Translations under genes and position numbers: made by a program | Notes under the pieces: generated by a model | What the model saw: the letters and a program-made list of their open reading frames with translations, nothing else | Database searches by the model: none | What the model was told of the DNA's origin: nothing | Shown: positions 33,800 to 45,977 of the stretch, one piece after another | How positions within the stretch are numbered: position 1 is the stretch's first letter | Layout: each line of letters begins with the position of its first letter | NCBI RefSeq assembly: GCF_026210795.1 | Contig: NC_089431.1 | Span: forward strand, 5,332,001 to 5,396,000 | Reading direction: 5' to 3' | DNA length: 64,000 bases | From: Rhizophagus irregularis | Taxonomy: Eukaryota; Glomeromycota; Glomeromycetes; Glomerales; Glomeraceae

Positions 33800-34680
33800 T
33801 TTTAAATACTTTTTTTTGGTTTTTTTTTCGATCTAAATTTTTTTTTCCCCTTTCCTTTTCGGTTTGGTTTTTTTCTTTCAAACCGATTTTTTTTCCCCGA
33901 ATACATTCTTTCACTATTTAGGTTTGGATCGAAGATCAGATCAATGTTGCGGCGCCACAGCAATTGCTGAATCTTATTACTAATAATATCATTTTTTTGT
34001 ATCAAACTCAATAATAGACTAACATCTACTGTATATAATTATTGTCTGACGTTTGGATTAGTCTCTGTATAAATAATTTGAATTGTATAACTTGAAATCC
34101 CATAATTAAAACCCGTGACGGCGTGACATGCCTCTGCCTGATCTATTTATGGTCAAAAACTATCCGATTAATCAACTAATCCAATTTCAGTTAATAAAAT
34201 TTTACCTTAATCGGAATTTTTTTTTGATTAATTTGATTTTTTTTTTTTAACTTTTTTTGGGTCCTTTTTTTTTAATATTTTTCAAACCGAAAAAAAATTT
34301 TTTCTCCCTTTTCTTTCAGTTTAGTTTTTTTCAAACCTGAAAAATTTGTTTTTTCTCATTCTTTTCCCGTTTAGGTTTAATTTTTTTCCCAAACTGAAAA
34401 AATTATATATTTTTTTATTAAATAATCCCCATTGTTTTGGTCTTTTAAGACTATTTTTTTTCGATCTTTTTTTTAGACTTATTGTTATTTTTTTTAAAAA
34501 AATTTTTTTTTCACTCTTTTGGATCGGATTATTGTCCTTTTTTTCAGAATCTTCTTTTTTCGGATTCCTTTTTTTCAGAAATTTCCCTTTTTTTTAAACT
34601 GATTTCTTCTTTATCCTTTTTCTTCCCCTCAAATTTTTTTTAAATTCTTTTTTATTATTAAATAAAAAATAAAATATTTT
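33800..34680. repeat. T-rich low-complexity region
   Basis: Runs of 7-10 T separated by CCC, GG and CAAACCGA motifs, mainly 33,805-33,915 and 34,215-34,650. It produces spurious Lys- or Phe-rich frames on both strands. No gene. Confidence 0.8.
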
Positions 34681-35139
34681 ATTAAATATATTTACAAAAT
34701 TATTATTTTTTTAAAAAAAATCAATATAACATATCAGATATAGGAAAATCGACCGACGTTGATGGAAAGATGATTCAATTAAATTGAACGCTGGATAAAT
34801 AGTTTGATTTTCAAAATTCATAAAATCAATTAATTAATTATAAAATATGTAAAAATATCATTTTTTTTTTTGAAGAAATTGTTGATTTAATAATAGATTA
34901 TTATAACCAAATCCATATTCGTAATTCTCTAAATAACTACCAGATTTTTGAATAAAGATTTTAATTCTGGTTTAGTTAAATTAAGTACCAAAAGAATAAT
35001 AATAAATGAAATGAATAGATTCTAATACATTTAATTATTCAAATATTTTTTTTAAGTTGGTTATAAGTTTAAGATTGACGTAATATAAAATAAGAAATAA
35101 TAAATAATTATAAAGTTTATAATTAATAAAAAATTAATC
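34681..35139. other. AT-rich intergenic stretch
   Basis: Nothing recognised. Confidence 0.4.
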
Positions 35140-35665
35140 AAAAAAAATGAGAGTGAATGAAAAAATAAGGAGAGTAAAAGGGAATAAAAGAAACGAAGGG
35201 GGAGTGAGGGAGAACCGAAATGGAGAAAAGGGGGAGTGAAAGAAACAAAAGGAACGAAAAAGATCAAGTGGGAATGAAAAAATGAAAAGAATGGAGGGGG
35301 ACGAAATGGAGCAAAGGAAATAAAAAAATGAAAGGAACAAAGGGTAGCGTAAAGAGAAGTGGGAATGGAAAAAAAATGAAAATGACAAAGGATAGTGTAA
35401 AGGAACGAAAAGGATGAAGTGGGAATGGAATAAAAATGAAAGGAACGAAGGGTAGTGTAAAGGAATGAAAAAAACGAAGGAACGAAGAGGAAATAAAAAA
35501 CAATGGAAAAAATGAAGGAAGGGAAGAATAAAAAGAGCAAAAGAGATGAAGAGACAAAAGAAAACAAAAAAGTGGAGAAGGGACGAAATGAGATAAACAG
35601 GGGGACCAAACAAGGGGACCAAGTAAAAACAAAACCCATAAAACTAAAAGAAGAAATAAAGTTAG
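35140..35665. repeat. Purine-rich tract with imperfect tandem repeats
   Basis: Over 500 bases almost free of C and T on the plus strand. Imperfect units of about 40-60 bases recur, such as GTGGGAATGGAA..AATGAAA and GGAACGAAGGGTAGTGTAAA. The complementary strand gives long Phe/Ser/Leu frames in all three phases, which are artefacts. Confidence 0.85.
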
Positions 35666-35929
35666 TAGGGAACGGAAATTACATGTAATAAATAAACAAA
35701 AACAAAAAAAATAAAAAAAATACCTTAGTAGTTACAAGGAAGAACCGAAAATTAAAATGATCGGCTCATTAATTAGCGATAGTATGCTTTTGGATGATAA
35801 ATTTCTGACGATCATCTTCCAAATTTATTCACTTTTTCGCTTAATTTGTAGTTTGTCATACGATCTACATGCATTTTTTCATAATTTCGGAAATGCTCAA
35901 TGTGAACTTTTTTGATTCAATTTTATATA

Positions 35930-36065
35930 GCTATATATATTGCTAATTGCAATTGCTATTGCTATTGCTATTGCTATTGCTATTGCAATTGCAATTGCAA
36001 TTGCTATTGCTATTGCTATTGCTATTGCTATTGCAATTGCAATTGCAATAGCTATATAGCTATAG
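35930..36065. repeat. Hexanucleotide microsatellite TTGCTA/TTGCAA
   Basis: Alternating blocks of TTGCTA and TTGCAA, flanked on both sides by ATAGCTATATA. The tract is close to its own reverse complement and could form a hairpin. Confidence 0.9.
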
Positions 36066-36650
36066 ACGTTGTTATTGCAATATTGCTTCTTTGATATCAT
36101 TAGAATAAAATTACAAAATATTCATTTTTGTGCCACTTTCGCTACATATTAACTTGAGGCATCAAACAATAAGTTTTATATTTGTATTTGATTTTGTTGA
36201 TCTTTATTGATTTTCAATAAAAATAGATTCAAATATATTTCTTTTTCGTTAAAAAAATTGAAACGTGTAGATGATCATGTAGATCTTGTGATAATCAAAA
36301 TAAAAAAGTGTTAGACGAAAATTTTTTTCAAAAATTTTTCTTTTTTTATAAATTTTTTTACATTTTTTTCTATTTGTAAGATTAAATATTTGGATATTAC
36401 ATAATCACTAATTAAATTTATAAGTGTATTTAAGTGTATTTCTTTTAGAAAATAATGTGATATTTCATAAAAAATATTTTTTCTTACTATTTTTATTTTT
36501 AAACTACTTGAATTTATAATTAATGAAAAAATTAATTAAAAATTTATGTCAGGTCATTTTCAAATTTTTATCATCTCAGTTCTTAATTTTTATATTACAT
36601 TTATTTTTTATATAAAATTTTTTTAAATTAAACTTCTTTTTCCAAATATA
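36066..36650. other. AT-rich intergenic stretch
   Basis: No gene seen. Confidence 0.4.
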
Positions 36651-38970
36651 CTATAATCTCCATTTTGGCCAAATGAAATCAACTTCATTTATTTATTAAA
36701 AGTTGTTCAGGCATGTTGAAACCACTTGAATATTAATTTTCATGAATATAGGTATAGTGCTTAGAGAAAATTGCATTTCTTGATGATATTAACTCTCTTT
36801 TCTGTTTTTAACTTAGAGCGTAATATTTCCACTTTGGGCAAATGAAATCAACTTTATTTATTAATTGAAAGTTGTTCAGGCAGGTTGAACCCACTTGAAT
36901 ATTAATTTTCATGAATGTAGGTGTAGTGCTTAGAGAAAATTGCATTTTTCTTGATGATATTAACTCTCTTTTCTGTTTTTAATTTAGAGCGTAATATTTC
37001 CACTTTAGACAAATGAAATCAACTTTATTTATTAATTGAAAGTTGTTCAGGCAGGTTGAACCCACTTGAATATTAATTTTCATGAATGTAGGTGTAGTGC
37101 TTAGAGAAAATTGCATTTTTCTTGATGATATTAACTCTCTTTTCTGTTTTTTAATTTATAGCGTAATATTTCCACTTGAAATCAACTTTATTTATTAAAT
37201 GAAAGTTGTTCAGGCAGGTTGAAACCACTTGAATATTAATTTTCATGAATGTAGGTGTAGTGCTCAGAGAAAATTGCATTTTTCTTGATGATATTAACTC
37301 TCTTTTCTGTTTTTTAATTTATAGCGTAATATTTCCACTTTGGGCAAATGAAATCAACTTTATTTATTAATTGAAAGTTGTTCAGGTAGATTGAAACCAT
37401 TTCAATATTAATTTTCATGAATGTAGATGTAGTGCTTAGAGAAAATTGCATTTTTCTTGATGATATTAACTCTCTTTTCTATTTTTTAACTTAGAGCGTA
37501 ATATTTCCACTTTGGGCAAATGAAATCAACTTTATTTATTAATTGAAAGTTGTTCAGGCAGGTTGAAACCACTTGAATATTAATTTTCATGAATGTAGGT
37601 GTAGTGCTTAGAGAAAATTGCATTTTTCTTGATGATATTAACTCTCTTTTCTGTTTTTTAATTTATAGCGTAATATTTCCACTTTGGGCAAATGAAATCA
37701 ACTTTATTTATTAAATGAAAGTTGTTCAGGCAGGTTGAAACCACTTGAATATTAATTTTCATGAATGTAGGTGTAGTGCTCAGAGAAAATTGCATTTTTC
37801 TTGATGATATTAACTCTCTTTTCTATTTTTTAATTTAGAGCGTAATATTTCCACTTTGGGCAAATGAAATCAACTTTATTTATTAATTGAAAGTTGTTCA
37901 GGTAGATTGAAACCACTTCAATATTAATTTTCATGAATGTAGATGTAGTGCTTAGAGAAAATTGCATTTTTCTTGATGATATTAACTCTCTTTTCTGTTT
38001 TTAACTTAGAGCGTAATATTTCCACTTTGGGCAAATGAAATCAACTTTATTTATTAATTGAAAGTTGTTCAGGCAGGTTGAAACCATTTGAATATTAATT
38101 TTCATGAATGTAGGTGTAGTGCTTAGAGAAAATTGCATTTTTCTTGATGATATTAACTCTCTTTTCTGTTTTTTTAATTTAGAGCGTAATATTTCCACTT
38201 TAGACAAATGAAATCAACTTTATTTATTAATTGAAAGTTGTTCAGGCAGGTTAAAACAACTTGAATATTAATTTTCATGAATGTAGGTGTAGTGCTTAGA
38301 GAAAATTGCATTTTTCTTGATGATATTAACTCTCTTTTCTGTGTTTTAATTTAGAGCGTAATATTTCCACTTTAGACAAATGAAATCAACTTTATTTATT
38401 AATTGAAAGTTGTTCAGGCAGGTTAAAATAACTTGAATATTAATTTTCATGAATGTAGGTGTAGTGCTTAGAGAAAATTGCATTTTTCTTGATGATATTA
38501 ACTCTCTTTTCTGTGTTTTAATTTAGAGCGTAATATTTCCACTCTAGACAAATGAAATCAACTTTATTTATTAATTGAAAGTTGTTCAGGCAGGTTGAAA
38601 CCACTTGAACATTAATTTTCATGAATGTAGGTGTAGTGCTTAGAGAAAATTGCATTTTTCTTGATGATATTAACTCTCTTTTCTGTTTTTTAATTTATAA
38701 CGTAATATTTCCACTTTAGACAAATGAAATCAATTTTATTTATTAAATGAAAGTTGTTCAGGCAGGTTGAAACCACTTGAATATTAATTTTCATGAATGT
38801 ATGTGTAGTGCTCAGAGAAAATTGCATTTTTCTTGATGATATTAACTCTCTTTTTTGTGTTTAATTTAGAGCGTAATATTTCCACTTTGGGCAAATGAAA
38901 TCAACTTTATTTATTAATTGAAAGTTGTTCAGGCAAGTTGAAACTACTTGAATATTAGTTTTCATAAGAT
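36651..38970. repeat. Satellite array, about 171-bp unit, about 13.5 copies
   Basis: Copies begin with GCGTAATATTTCCACTTTGG at about 36,819, 36,990, 37,161, 37,324, 37,497, 37,669, 37,841, 38,012, 38,184, 38,357, 38,529, 38,701 and 38,872, with a diverged copy from 36,651. Spacing is 171-173 bases except one 163-base copy with a deletion after CCACTT. Each unit contains GAAAGTTGTTCAGGCAGGTT and TTCTTGATGATATTAACTCT. Variants ATTAAATG with CTCAGAG, then CAGGTAGATTG with TAGATGTAG, then a standard unit, recur in order (37,161-37,668 and 37,669-38,183). That is a three-unit higher-order repeat of about 510 bases. Outer copies are more diverged. Confidence 0.95.
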
Positions 38971-39454
38971 TTCATTTTTTTGTAGCTGTATTAACTTTAG
39001 AACACTTATTACAGCTTATGTCATTATTTTAAATTATAAAAATTAATTTATATTATTGGCTAATTATAATCACATGATACTATTTGATTTAATAATTTAA
39101 TTATTTAAAATTAAATTCATATAAATGCAACTAATATTAATAATTATAATTTAAGCAGTAAATTCATTGACCAATTCTTGTAAATTCTATGCTCAAATTA
39201 TGTAATTTCTTTGATCAAATCAATATAAATTCAGTATAAATTATGGTCAATCATACACATGGTGCATTTTTGTGATATGGAATTGTGCATTTTCCTATAT
39301 CCTTATATATAGTTTAGATACATTATTTTTAAGAAAAAATTGTATAAATCTTATTAAAACATGATTTTTTATAGGGTCTAATTATAATAAAATTTTATTA
39401 TTCAGTAACAATTCAATTTATTTATATCAAAGAATTTTTTTATTATAAATGTTA
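38971..39454. other. AT-rich intergenic stretch
   Basis: No gene seen. Confidence 0.4.
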
Positions 39455-39760
39455 TATTTGGGGGACGAAGTCCCCCAGCAAATCGCATATTCTAGTTAGC
39501 CAATAAAATTTAATGTAGAAATTTAATAATGAGGTGATATCACCGGGTAAATTATATAGGTTCAATCACCCTAGGTGAATCGCAACCGTCAAATCATTAA
39601 TATAAGCTATATTATAGTAATAATTTAATACATATTAATTTATTATTTTTTCATTTTTTGTTAACTAATTATTACCATATTAAATTACAAAAAACTACTG
39701 TAACCATCTTTAATTTACTTAGTATTACACTAGGTGTAACCCGTCGCGTTGCGGCGGGAA
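39455..39760 (-). mobile_element. Possible non-autonomous Helitron end
   Basis: On the minus strand the sequence CCCGCCGCAACGCGACGGG forms a hairpin (39,739-39,757). It is followed 6 bases later by CCTAG and then T (about 39,727-39,733). A GC-rich hairpin shortly before CTRR at an A/T junction is the classical Helitron 3' terminus. A second hairpin, GGGGGACGAAGTCCCCC, lies at 39,460-39,476, and palindromic GGTGATATCACC and CACCTAGGGTG-type motifs lie between. No Rep/helicase frame is seen and the TC 5' end is not located. Confidence 0.35.
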
Positions 39761-39799
39761 TGATACTTGCCCATCAAGTAAGAGAGTAATAAAGAGAGT

Positions 39800-40130
39800 A
39801 ATAAGTAACACACATCCTCTTCAGTTCGTCTCCCATTACTCCTTTTTACCTCCCATCACTCCTCTTCGTCTCTCATCACTTCTTTTCGTCTCTCATCACT
39901 CATTTTCGTCTCCCATCACTCCTCTTCGTCTCCCATCACTTCTTTTCGTCTCTCATCACTCATTTTCGTCTCCCATCACTCCTCTTCGTCTCCAATCACT
40001 TCTTTTCGTCTCCCATCACTCCTTTTTACCTCCCATTACTTCTCTTCGTCTCCCATCACTTCTTTTCGTTTCTCATCACTACTTTTCATCTCTCATCATG
40101 TCCTATTTCTCCTTTTTGTTTCCTATCACT
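39800..40130. repeat. Pyrimidine-rich minisatellite, 20-bp unit
   Basis: About 15 imperfect copies of CTCTTCGTCTCCCATCACT in tandem. The pattern alternates (CCTCTT, TTCTTTT, CATTTT variants), suggesting a two- or three-unit substructure. No gene. Confidence 0.9.
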
Positions 40131-40959
40131 TCTCATTACACTTTTTTTCTCTCTCATCTTCTATTACTTTCCATTACTCCATTGTTATTTCATCATCTTT
40201 CTCCTTGGTCATTGTAATTTACTTATCCTTTTATTTATTGTTATTGTTTAAATATGGTGATTTTTTTCTTTAAAATCGTAAATGTGTGGCTTAAATTTTA
40301 ATATTTGCAAATAAAATTTCATTAAATAAGATTATTTTGAATAAATATGCAAAAAAAATTTTTTAAAAATATCTTCGCAATAAAATTTTAAGTTTAACCG
40401 ATCAAAATAGCTAAGTTAAAAAATCAGCCATCAGCCGACTATAAATTTGTATATCATGTGACATTTGAAAAAAAAACCCAGGCGGTGGTCGGTTAGCAAT
40501 CACAATCCCCCAAAAATCAATTATAACAATCTAAAAATTCCTCATTTCTGGTCGGTTGCATTTTTCGGTCGGATTTTGTTGTACAAAAATTATGTAATAA
40601 AATTTTTTTATTTTCGATCGCAAATTGAAATTTAGTTCGAATTCCTTCTATTGATATATTTTTTTCTTAAATGTCACGTTGCATTGTACAAACTGATCAG
40701 CCCAATCAAAATTAACTTAAATCTGACCGAAAAATGCGAATAACAGGGCTAATCTATTGTCCTGAAAAAGTTTTTTTTTTTAAATTTATTTAATCCGCTG
40801 ATTAAACATTTTCCCATAGAATTTACTAAACCAAATTGTTACAAAAAATAAATAAATAAGTAAATTATATGTCAGTCTATTTATATTGAGCCTAAAAAAT
40901 AATTAGGGAAAATGTTATTACTAATAATAATAATAAGAATCGGGAAAAAAGGCAATTAC
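40131..40959. other. AT-rich intergenic stretch
   Basis: Nothing recognised. Confidence 0.4.
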
Positions 40960-41330
40960 CGTGGTGCCACAGCGTCAATCCGATCACCGATTAAGAATGT
41001 GGTTTGGGGGAAAAAAAATAACAATGAAGAAAATTGAAAAAAAAGCGAAAAATAAAATCTGGAGGAAAAGAAAAAGGATAAGGAAAGAAAAAATAAGTAC
41101 CGAAAAAAATTCTGAAAAAAAAGTACAATAATCTGGTCCAAAAAGACTGAAAAAAAAGTTAATAATACGGTATAAAAAAAAGACCGAAAAAACTGTAAAA
41201 AAATGGTCTTAAAAGACCAATAAAAAAAAAATTTTCAGTTTAGGAAAAAAAACCAATAAAATTCTCGGGTGGAAAAAAAACCAAACCGAAAAAAAAAGAA
41301 AGTAGTAAAAGATCGATTCAAGGAAAAAAA
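40960..41330. repeat. A-rich low-complexity region
   Basis: Runs of 6-10 A with GACCG, GGTC and CCAAACCG motifs. Similar in style to the T-rich region at 33.8-34.6 kb. No gene. Confidence 0.75.
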
Positions 41331-43004
41331 AATGAATATAAATCGGTCTAAGTTAATAATTAAACAAACCGGTATTTTTAAATTGGATGGTACTAATTAA
41401 GATTTTTATTCAGTCGATCGTTTACAAAATGACGCAAAAAAATCACTTACGTTTTAAATCTGATTTGTCACGTGAAAGAAAGATTCGTAATCCGGATCGG
41501 GACCCGTGAAATAGTCATGTGATTCTGTAACAAAAAGGTTAACCTAAATCTATTTATATTCTAACCCCCTATAATTTTTACACGGATATCAATTATTGTT
41601 TAAATGTGACCACAATGGACACTTATTGCGGATTTGTATAAACCATTAAACGCTTAATGCTAACAATTAATACCATTAAAAGAAAGCACTTCATATTATT
41701 CTAACAAATAAATATTGTTTTTTTCGTAATTTTGTATACTGTATTATTAACCTTTTTTGAAATAAAAATGCACATTTTATTTTGTAACAATTACTAGTTC
41801 TTGATAATATGTACTCATACGTATAACCCCTATTTATGCAATAACCTAAAAGTGAATAATACGATACTTGAAACGTGTAACATTTTCCGTTATAAATATC
41901 TATTATGATAATTATGAAAAACAAAGAAATCGAGAAATTGAAATATTTAATATATGTGATTGTATTTTTAGTGAATAAATCCAAAAAAAGATATCAAATA
42001 TTTAAAAATAAAATCATTCAAACATTTTTTGAATCTTTCGTGTCACATTATGACGTTATATACTCTAGATTGTCGAGAACTATCTATTATTCATCGATAT
42101 TAATTTTAAAATGAATATGGTCTATTATAAAATTGTTTAAAAGAGTTCTAAAATTAGTTCCTTTATTATTACAGTATTACAAAACCTCGCTTGATCTAAT
42201 TCTCATTTAGGCGTTTCGTAGTCGTTTGAAACGTATGTGTTTTCATGATTGGTTTTATAATATATACAGTATATTAGTTGCTTGTTACTTATGATTTTCG
42301 AATGTTCATAATTAATCAATTCACCAGATATGTACATACCAACATTTTTGATAATATTTTATCCGTATAATGATTGTTAAATAAAAGACATTTTAATTTT
42401 TTTTCGATCTAATCGGAATTGAAAATATTGTGACTCCGATAAATGTGTGTGCCAAGTAACGAACGATAAATTCTTTGTTTTATTTTCAAATATAAATATA
42501 TTTAGGACCAATGAGCGATCAATACAACAAAGGAATATGGATAATAAAAGTGACACTAATAAATCAATAGATCAATCGTTTAGAATATATATTGTAAATG
42601 GAGTAACTTTTTTAAAAAAAGTTAGTATCATTACATTTATTATGTACAATATGATCATGTTGAATCAACTTCAGCTAAAAAAAATTATTTGATTATGTTG
42701 TTATATTGTGATTATAATTTTAATTATCGAATGTAAAATCTACAAAACAAATTTCATTTTATGGTTATTAATTTTTTCTTTGGTTCATTCAATTCGATTT
42801 TCTAAAGCATGAAAAATGTTATTTTATGAGCTCAAAGATGGTATAACTTCAGTACATTGATATATATTAAATATAATTTGGTTATGACCCTTGATTTATT
42901 TGATATTTACCAATAATAATAGTTCCCTTTGTAAATAACCTAACACGCAAAATTTAATTTCTTAATTGTTTGATAACAAGCATATTCTTCTAAAGAAAGA
43001 TACG
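41331..43004. other. AT-rich intergenic stretch with weak frames
   Basis: Small frames at 41,691-41,984 (minus), 41,905-42,114 (plus) and 42,447-42,692 (plus, with NMDNKSDTNKSIDQSFRIYI) lack support from splice signals, paralogs or known domains. None is called as a gene. Confidence 0.3.
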
Positions 43005-44450
43005 TACCGTATTGACGATTTATTTAATTTGATATACTTTAAAAGCAACAAATTTGCTGTAATATGTAAATTAAGAAATACCAATTATTAATAAGCCATA
43101 GACCTAACTTGGTAATTACCAAAAAATTCATATGCATGGCGCAAGAAAACAGTATCTATTTGTAGAAAATTTTTATTTTAAAATTACAAAATCATGGTTC
43201 CCTAAAGTATAAAAGAGAGATTAAAATATAAATTTAAAAATTATTAGTATTAAAGTAATGATGACTTTACATTGATAATCAAGTAGTGTTATTAGGTTTG
43301 TGACTCTTTGTATTGTTACGCATATTCTTGCTTATGCTCATAGACGATGATCTAGAAAACATCTTTTGATTTATGAAGTAATATTCATTTAATTTATCCG
43401 CGCAAATCATCTTTTTTCCGGATAAAAAACTGAGCGATTGTTCCTTTCATTAATAAACGCAAATATGTAATTATTTAATTATAAAATTTTTAAATTCTTT
43501 TTTGATAACTAAAACTTTACCGTTAAAATTTATTATGGGTGAGTGAGTGACCAACCAATTTCTGCATGTAATTAGGTTAAAATAAATAAGGTCTATATAT
43601 ATATACTATAAAACTCGTCAGTAGTTCTTTCATTGGTAGTAAAAAATAATTCGACTCTAACCCATTATTTAAAAATTCATTGATGATACTTTGTGAAAAA
43701 AAGTTCATCATTATTTCACCCTTTTTATTCAATTTTTTGTTGTCCTAGTATAAAAAAAGAAAAGATAAAATAAAGTTCAGATTCATTTATTTACCATTAA
43801 CAAATCTTCTTCAAATGAACGTCTTAATTCGTACTAATGTATTTTACAAATATGAGGCAAATAAATAGCTTATACTTGTTATATTTGGTTAATAATTTGT
43901 AGACCATTAACGTCTATTTTTTTGAATCAGAATAAAGTCCGTATCGACTTCACGATATAAAAAGATTTCTTATCTCTCAGGGAACATGTGTTCAATTAAA
44001 TTAAGCGCAAAAGAAAAGTTTCTCAAGCCAGTCTTACTGTGTACATGTGAATTGATGGAGTTTTTGAATTTTAAAATATTCGGAAAATTTATACTGTACC
44101 GCAGTCGTTAATACAGCAAGGTTCGTGCTCACGTGGATGTCAATCATTGATTTTTCCATAATAAAAGAATTATCAAAATGAAACCCCAAAGGTACTATTC
44201 TTTTTTCTCATTTCCATTTTCCTTCACAAGTTTGGAACCATGAAAGCGAGATTGTGCAATATATAATTTTATTTTATTTACATATATGTTGTGCGATTTG
44301 CGTCAGCTGACAGCAAACGTCATCAGATGACGGCTGGCCTATATAGTAATGCTGGCCACCCCACTTAAGGCATTATAATATTGGGCAATATTGGGCTAAT
44401 AATAATGTAGGCCGGCATCTGACGTTGTGACGCACAACATATATACTAGT
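43005..44450. repeat. Inverted segmental repeat, right copy
   Basis: Reverse-complement partner of 28,270-29,397. It is longer because of insertions at about 43,590-43,660 and 44,170-44,300. The outer end reads GGCATCTGACGTTGTGACGC near 44,413-44,435. No coding content. Confidence 0.7.
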
Positions 44451-44564
44451 ATATATTTATTGCAGTTCATCGATTTTTATTAATACTATAAATATTTTAT
44501 AAATTTTTTAAATAATAGTACTATTAAATTCTTTTTGATAAAATAATAGGAATAAAGATTATGT

Positions 44565-44655
44565 AAAACGTAATTTCTGGAAAACTCCGTGAATATGATA
44601 CATTTACGGAAATAATATGGAATAAAAAAACACGGAATAAATTTTTATAGGGGTA
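44565..44655. repeat. Fragment of the 16.9-kb MITE-like family
   Basis: TTTCTGGAAAACTCCGTGAA, TATGATACATTTACGGAAAT, ATGGAATAAAA and ATAAATTTTTATAGGGG correspond in reverse complement to the element at 16,880 (ATTTATTCCG, ATTCCATGTTATTTCCATAA). Confidence 0.55.
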
Positions 44656-45786
44656 ATAAATTGTCTCTAGTAAATTACTGTATTATATATTTAGATTACC
44701 CTGTATAAGTAATTTTGAGTTGTATTACTGTAACGTGTAGCATGCTGCATGCCTCCGTAATTTATTACGGATTGTTATCTTAAAATAGATTGGGTTTAAC
44801 CATTAATGAATGTTGATCATGTTGATCATGAAAATTAAACAATAGAAATGTCTCATGTTAAAATTTAATATTAATGATGCTCTTAACAATACATTTTATG
44901 CTGTGTTACCACTTCTCTATCATTGTTTTACGCTAAATTAAGACAAACTTTTATGAATATCCTTTCCATTCCCTTGCAATACTGCTCTGCCTCATCATAG
45001 TTGTCTTACAAATGGTAATGGTTTTATATCTCTAGGTCTAATATATGAGGAATAATTCATTTGTTTATTGTGCCATTTTGTATCCAGTAATCATAGAAAG
45101 ATAAAACATAGCAGAGTGATAGAAAAGGAGTAATAATGCATGGCAAAAATTGTCAGCTTTTCTGCCAGTAGTGATATCATAATTTTATCACTAAAACTAT
45201 GATAAATTTAATAAATTTGAAGAATTTAATATTTTGTTCCCAGAATATTATTTGTGTGCATAATGTTTCAAGTTCATTGATCGTGCAAAGCAATGTTCTG
45301 TTGCTAATATGTATTAAAAAAAAATAAAAATTAATTATGTATCTAATTGTATAATCCAAGCTAATGTTACATATTTTCTTATATGATCCTAATTTTAAAT
45401 TTTGATGAATGATGAAGCAAATCATTATCATTTCATACATCATAAATTAGGTAACAGACGTTTCACTAGTAACTCCTTTGATACTAAAACGCATGTTGCA
45501 TATATACCAAACACTTCTTTTTGTTGGACAATATTTTTAGTGTCAGAAATTTTTCAGCCATTACATTTGTTGCACGTTTTTTTACATGTGTGAATAAAAC
45601 AATGCAGATCAGTTTTTGAAATACAAATTTGGTAGTATAATTAATATATTTTTTTTGAAACACATTTTAAACGTTTGATTAAAAGAAAAGTTATTAATAG
45701 TTAGTTAATAAATAAATCAAGTTTACAATGACAAGAAACATATATAAATGTTCTGTAATCCCTCTGAGTAAAAATTTAAAATTTTT
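44656..45786. other. Intergenic stretch with possible coding traces
   Basis: Fragments such as NTFYAVLPLLYHCFTL (44,890-44,940) and NHYHFIHHKLGNRRFTSNSF (45,420-45,480) have protein-like composition. No continuous frame, splice model or family supports a gene. Confidence 0.25.
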
Positions 45787-45965
45787 CAAGTCACTAAATT
45801 TATTTTCACATTTTTTAAACACATTTTCCCACCAAGTCTCTAAATTTATTTCTACATTTTTCAAACACATTTTCCCACCAAGTCTCTAAATTTATTTTCA
45901 CATTTTTTACACACATTTGTCTCTAAATTTATTTCTACATTTTTCACATACATTTTCCCACCAAG
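45787..45965. repeat. 46-bp tandem repeat just upstream of the membrane-protein gene
   Basis: Four units of CCAAGTCTCTAAATTTATTT followed by YACATTTTTCAAACACATTT; the third unit is about 8 bases short. It ends 12 bases before the start codon of the gene at 45,978, so it probably forms the leader or core promoter. C/T-rich sequence just before the start codon is common in highly expressed fungal genes. Confidence 0.8.
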
Positions 45966-45977
45966 TCTCTAATAAAA

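Noticed and set aside
35061-35639. Long Phe/Ser/Leu-rich frames on the minus strand
   Set aside because: They arise from the purine-rich tract, which lacks stop codons on its complement in all phases.
35897-36100. Ala-Ile repeat protein (minus) and Cys-Asn-Tyr repeat protein (plus)
   Set aside because: Translations of the hexanucleotide microsatellite.
36651-38970. CRISPR-like array
   Set aside because: Units are contiguous 171-bp monomers without alternating short repeats and unique spacers; this is satellite DNA.
39800-40130. CRISPR-like short repeats
   Set aside because: The 20-bp units abut directly and have no unique spacers.
33800-41330. Homology between the T-rich region at 33.8 kb and the A-rich region at 40.96 kb as an inverted pair
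   Set aside because: The shared GCCACAGC motif is in the same orientation in both, so low complexity explains the likeness better than inversion.
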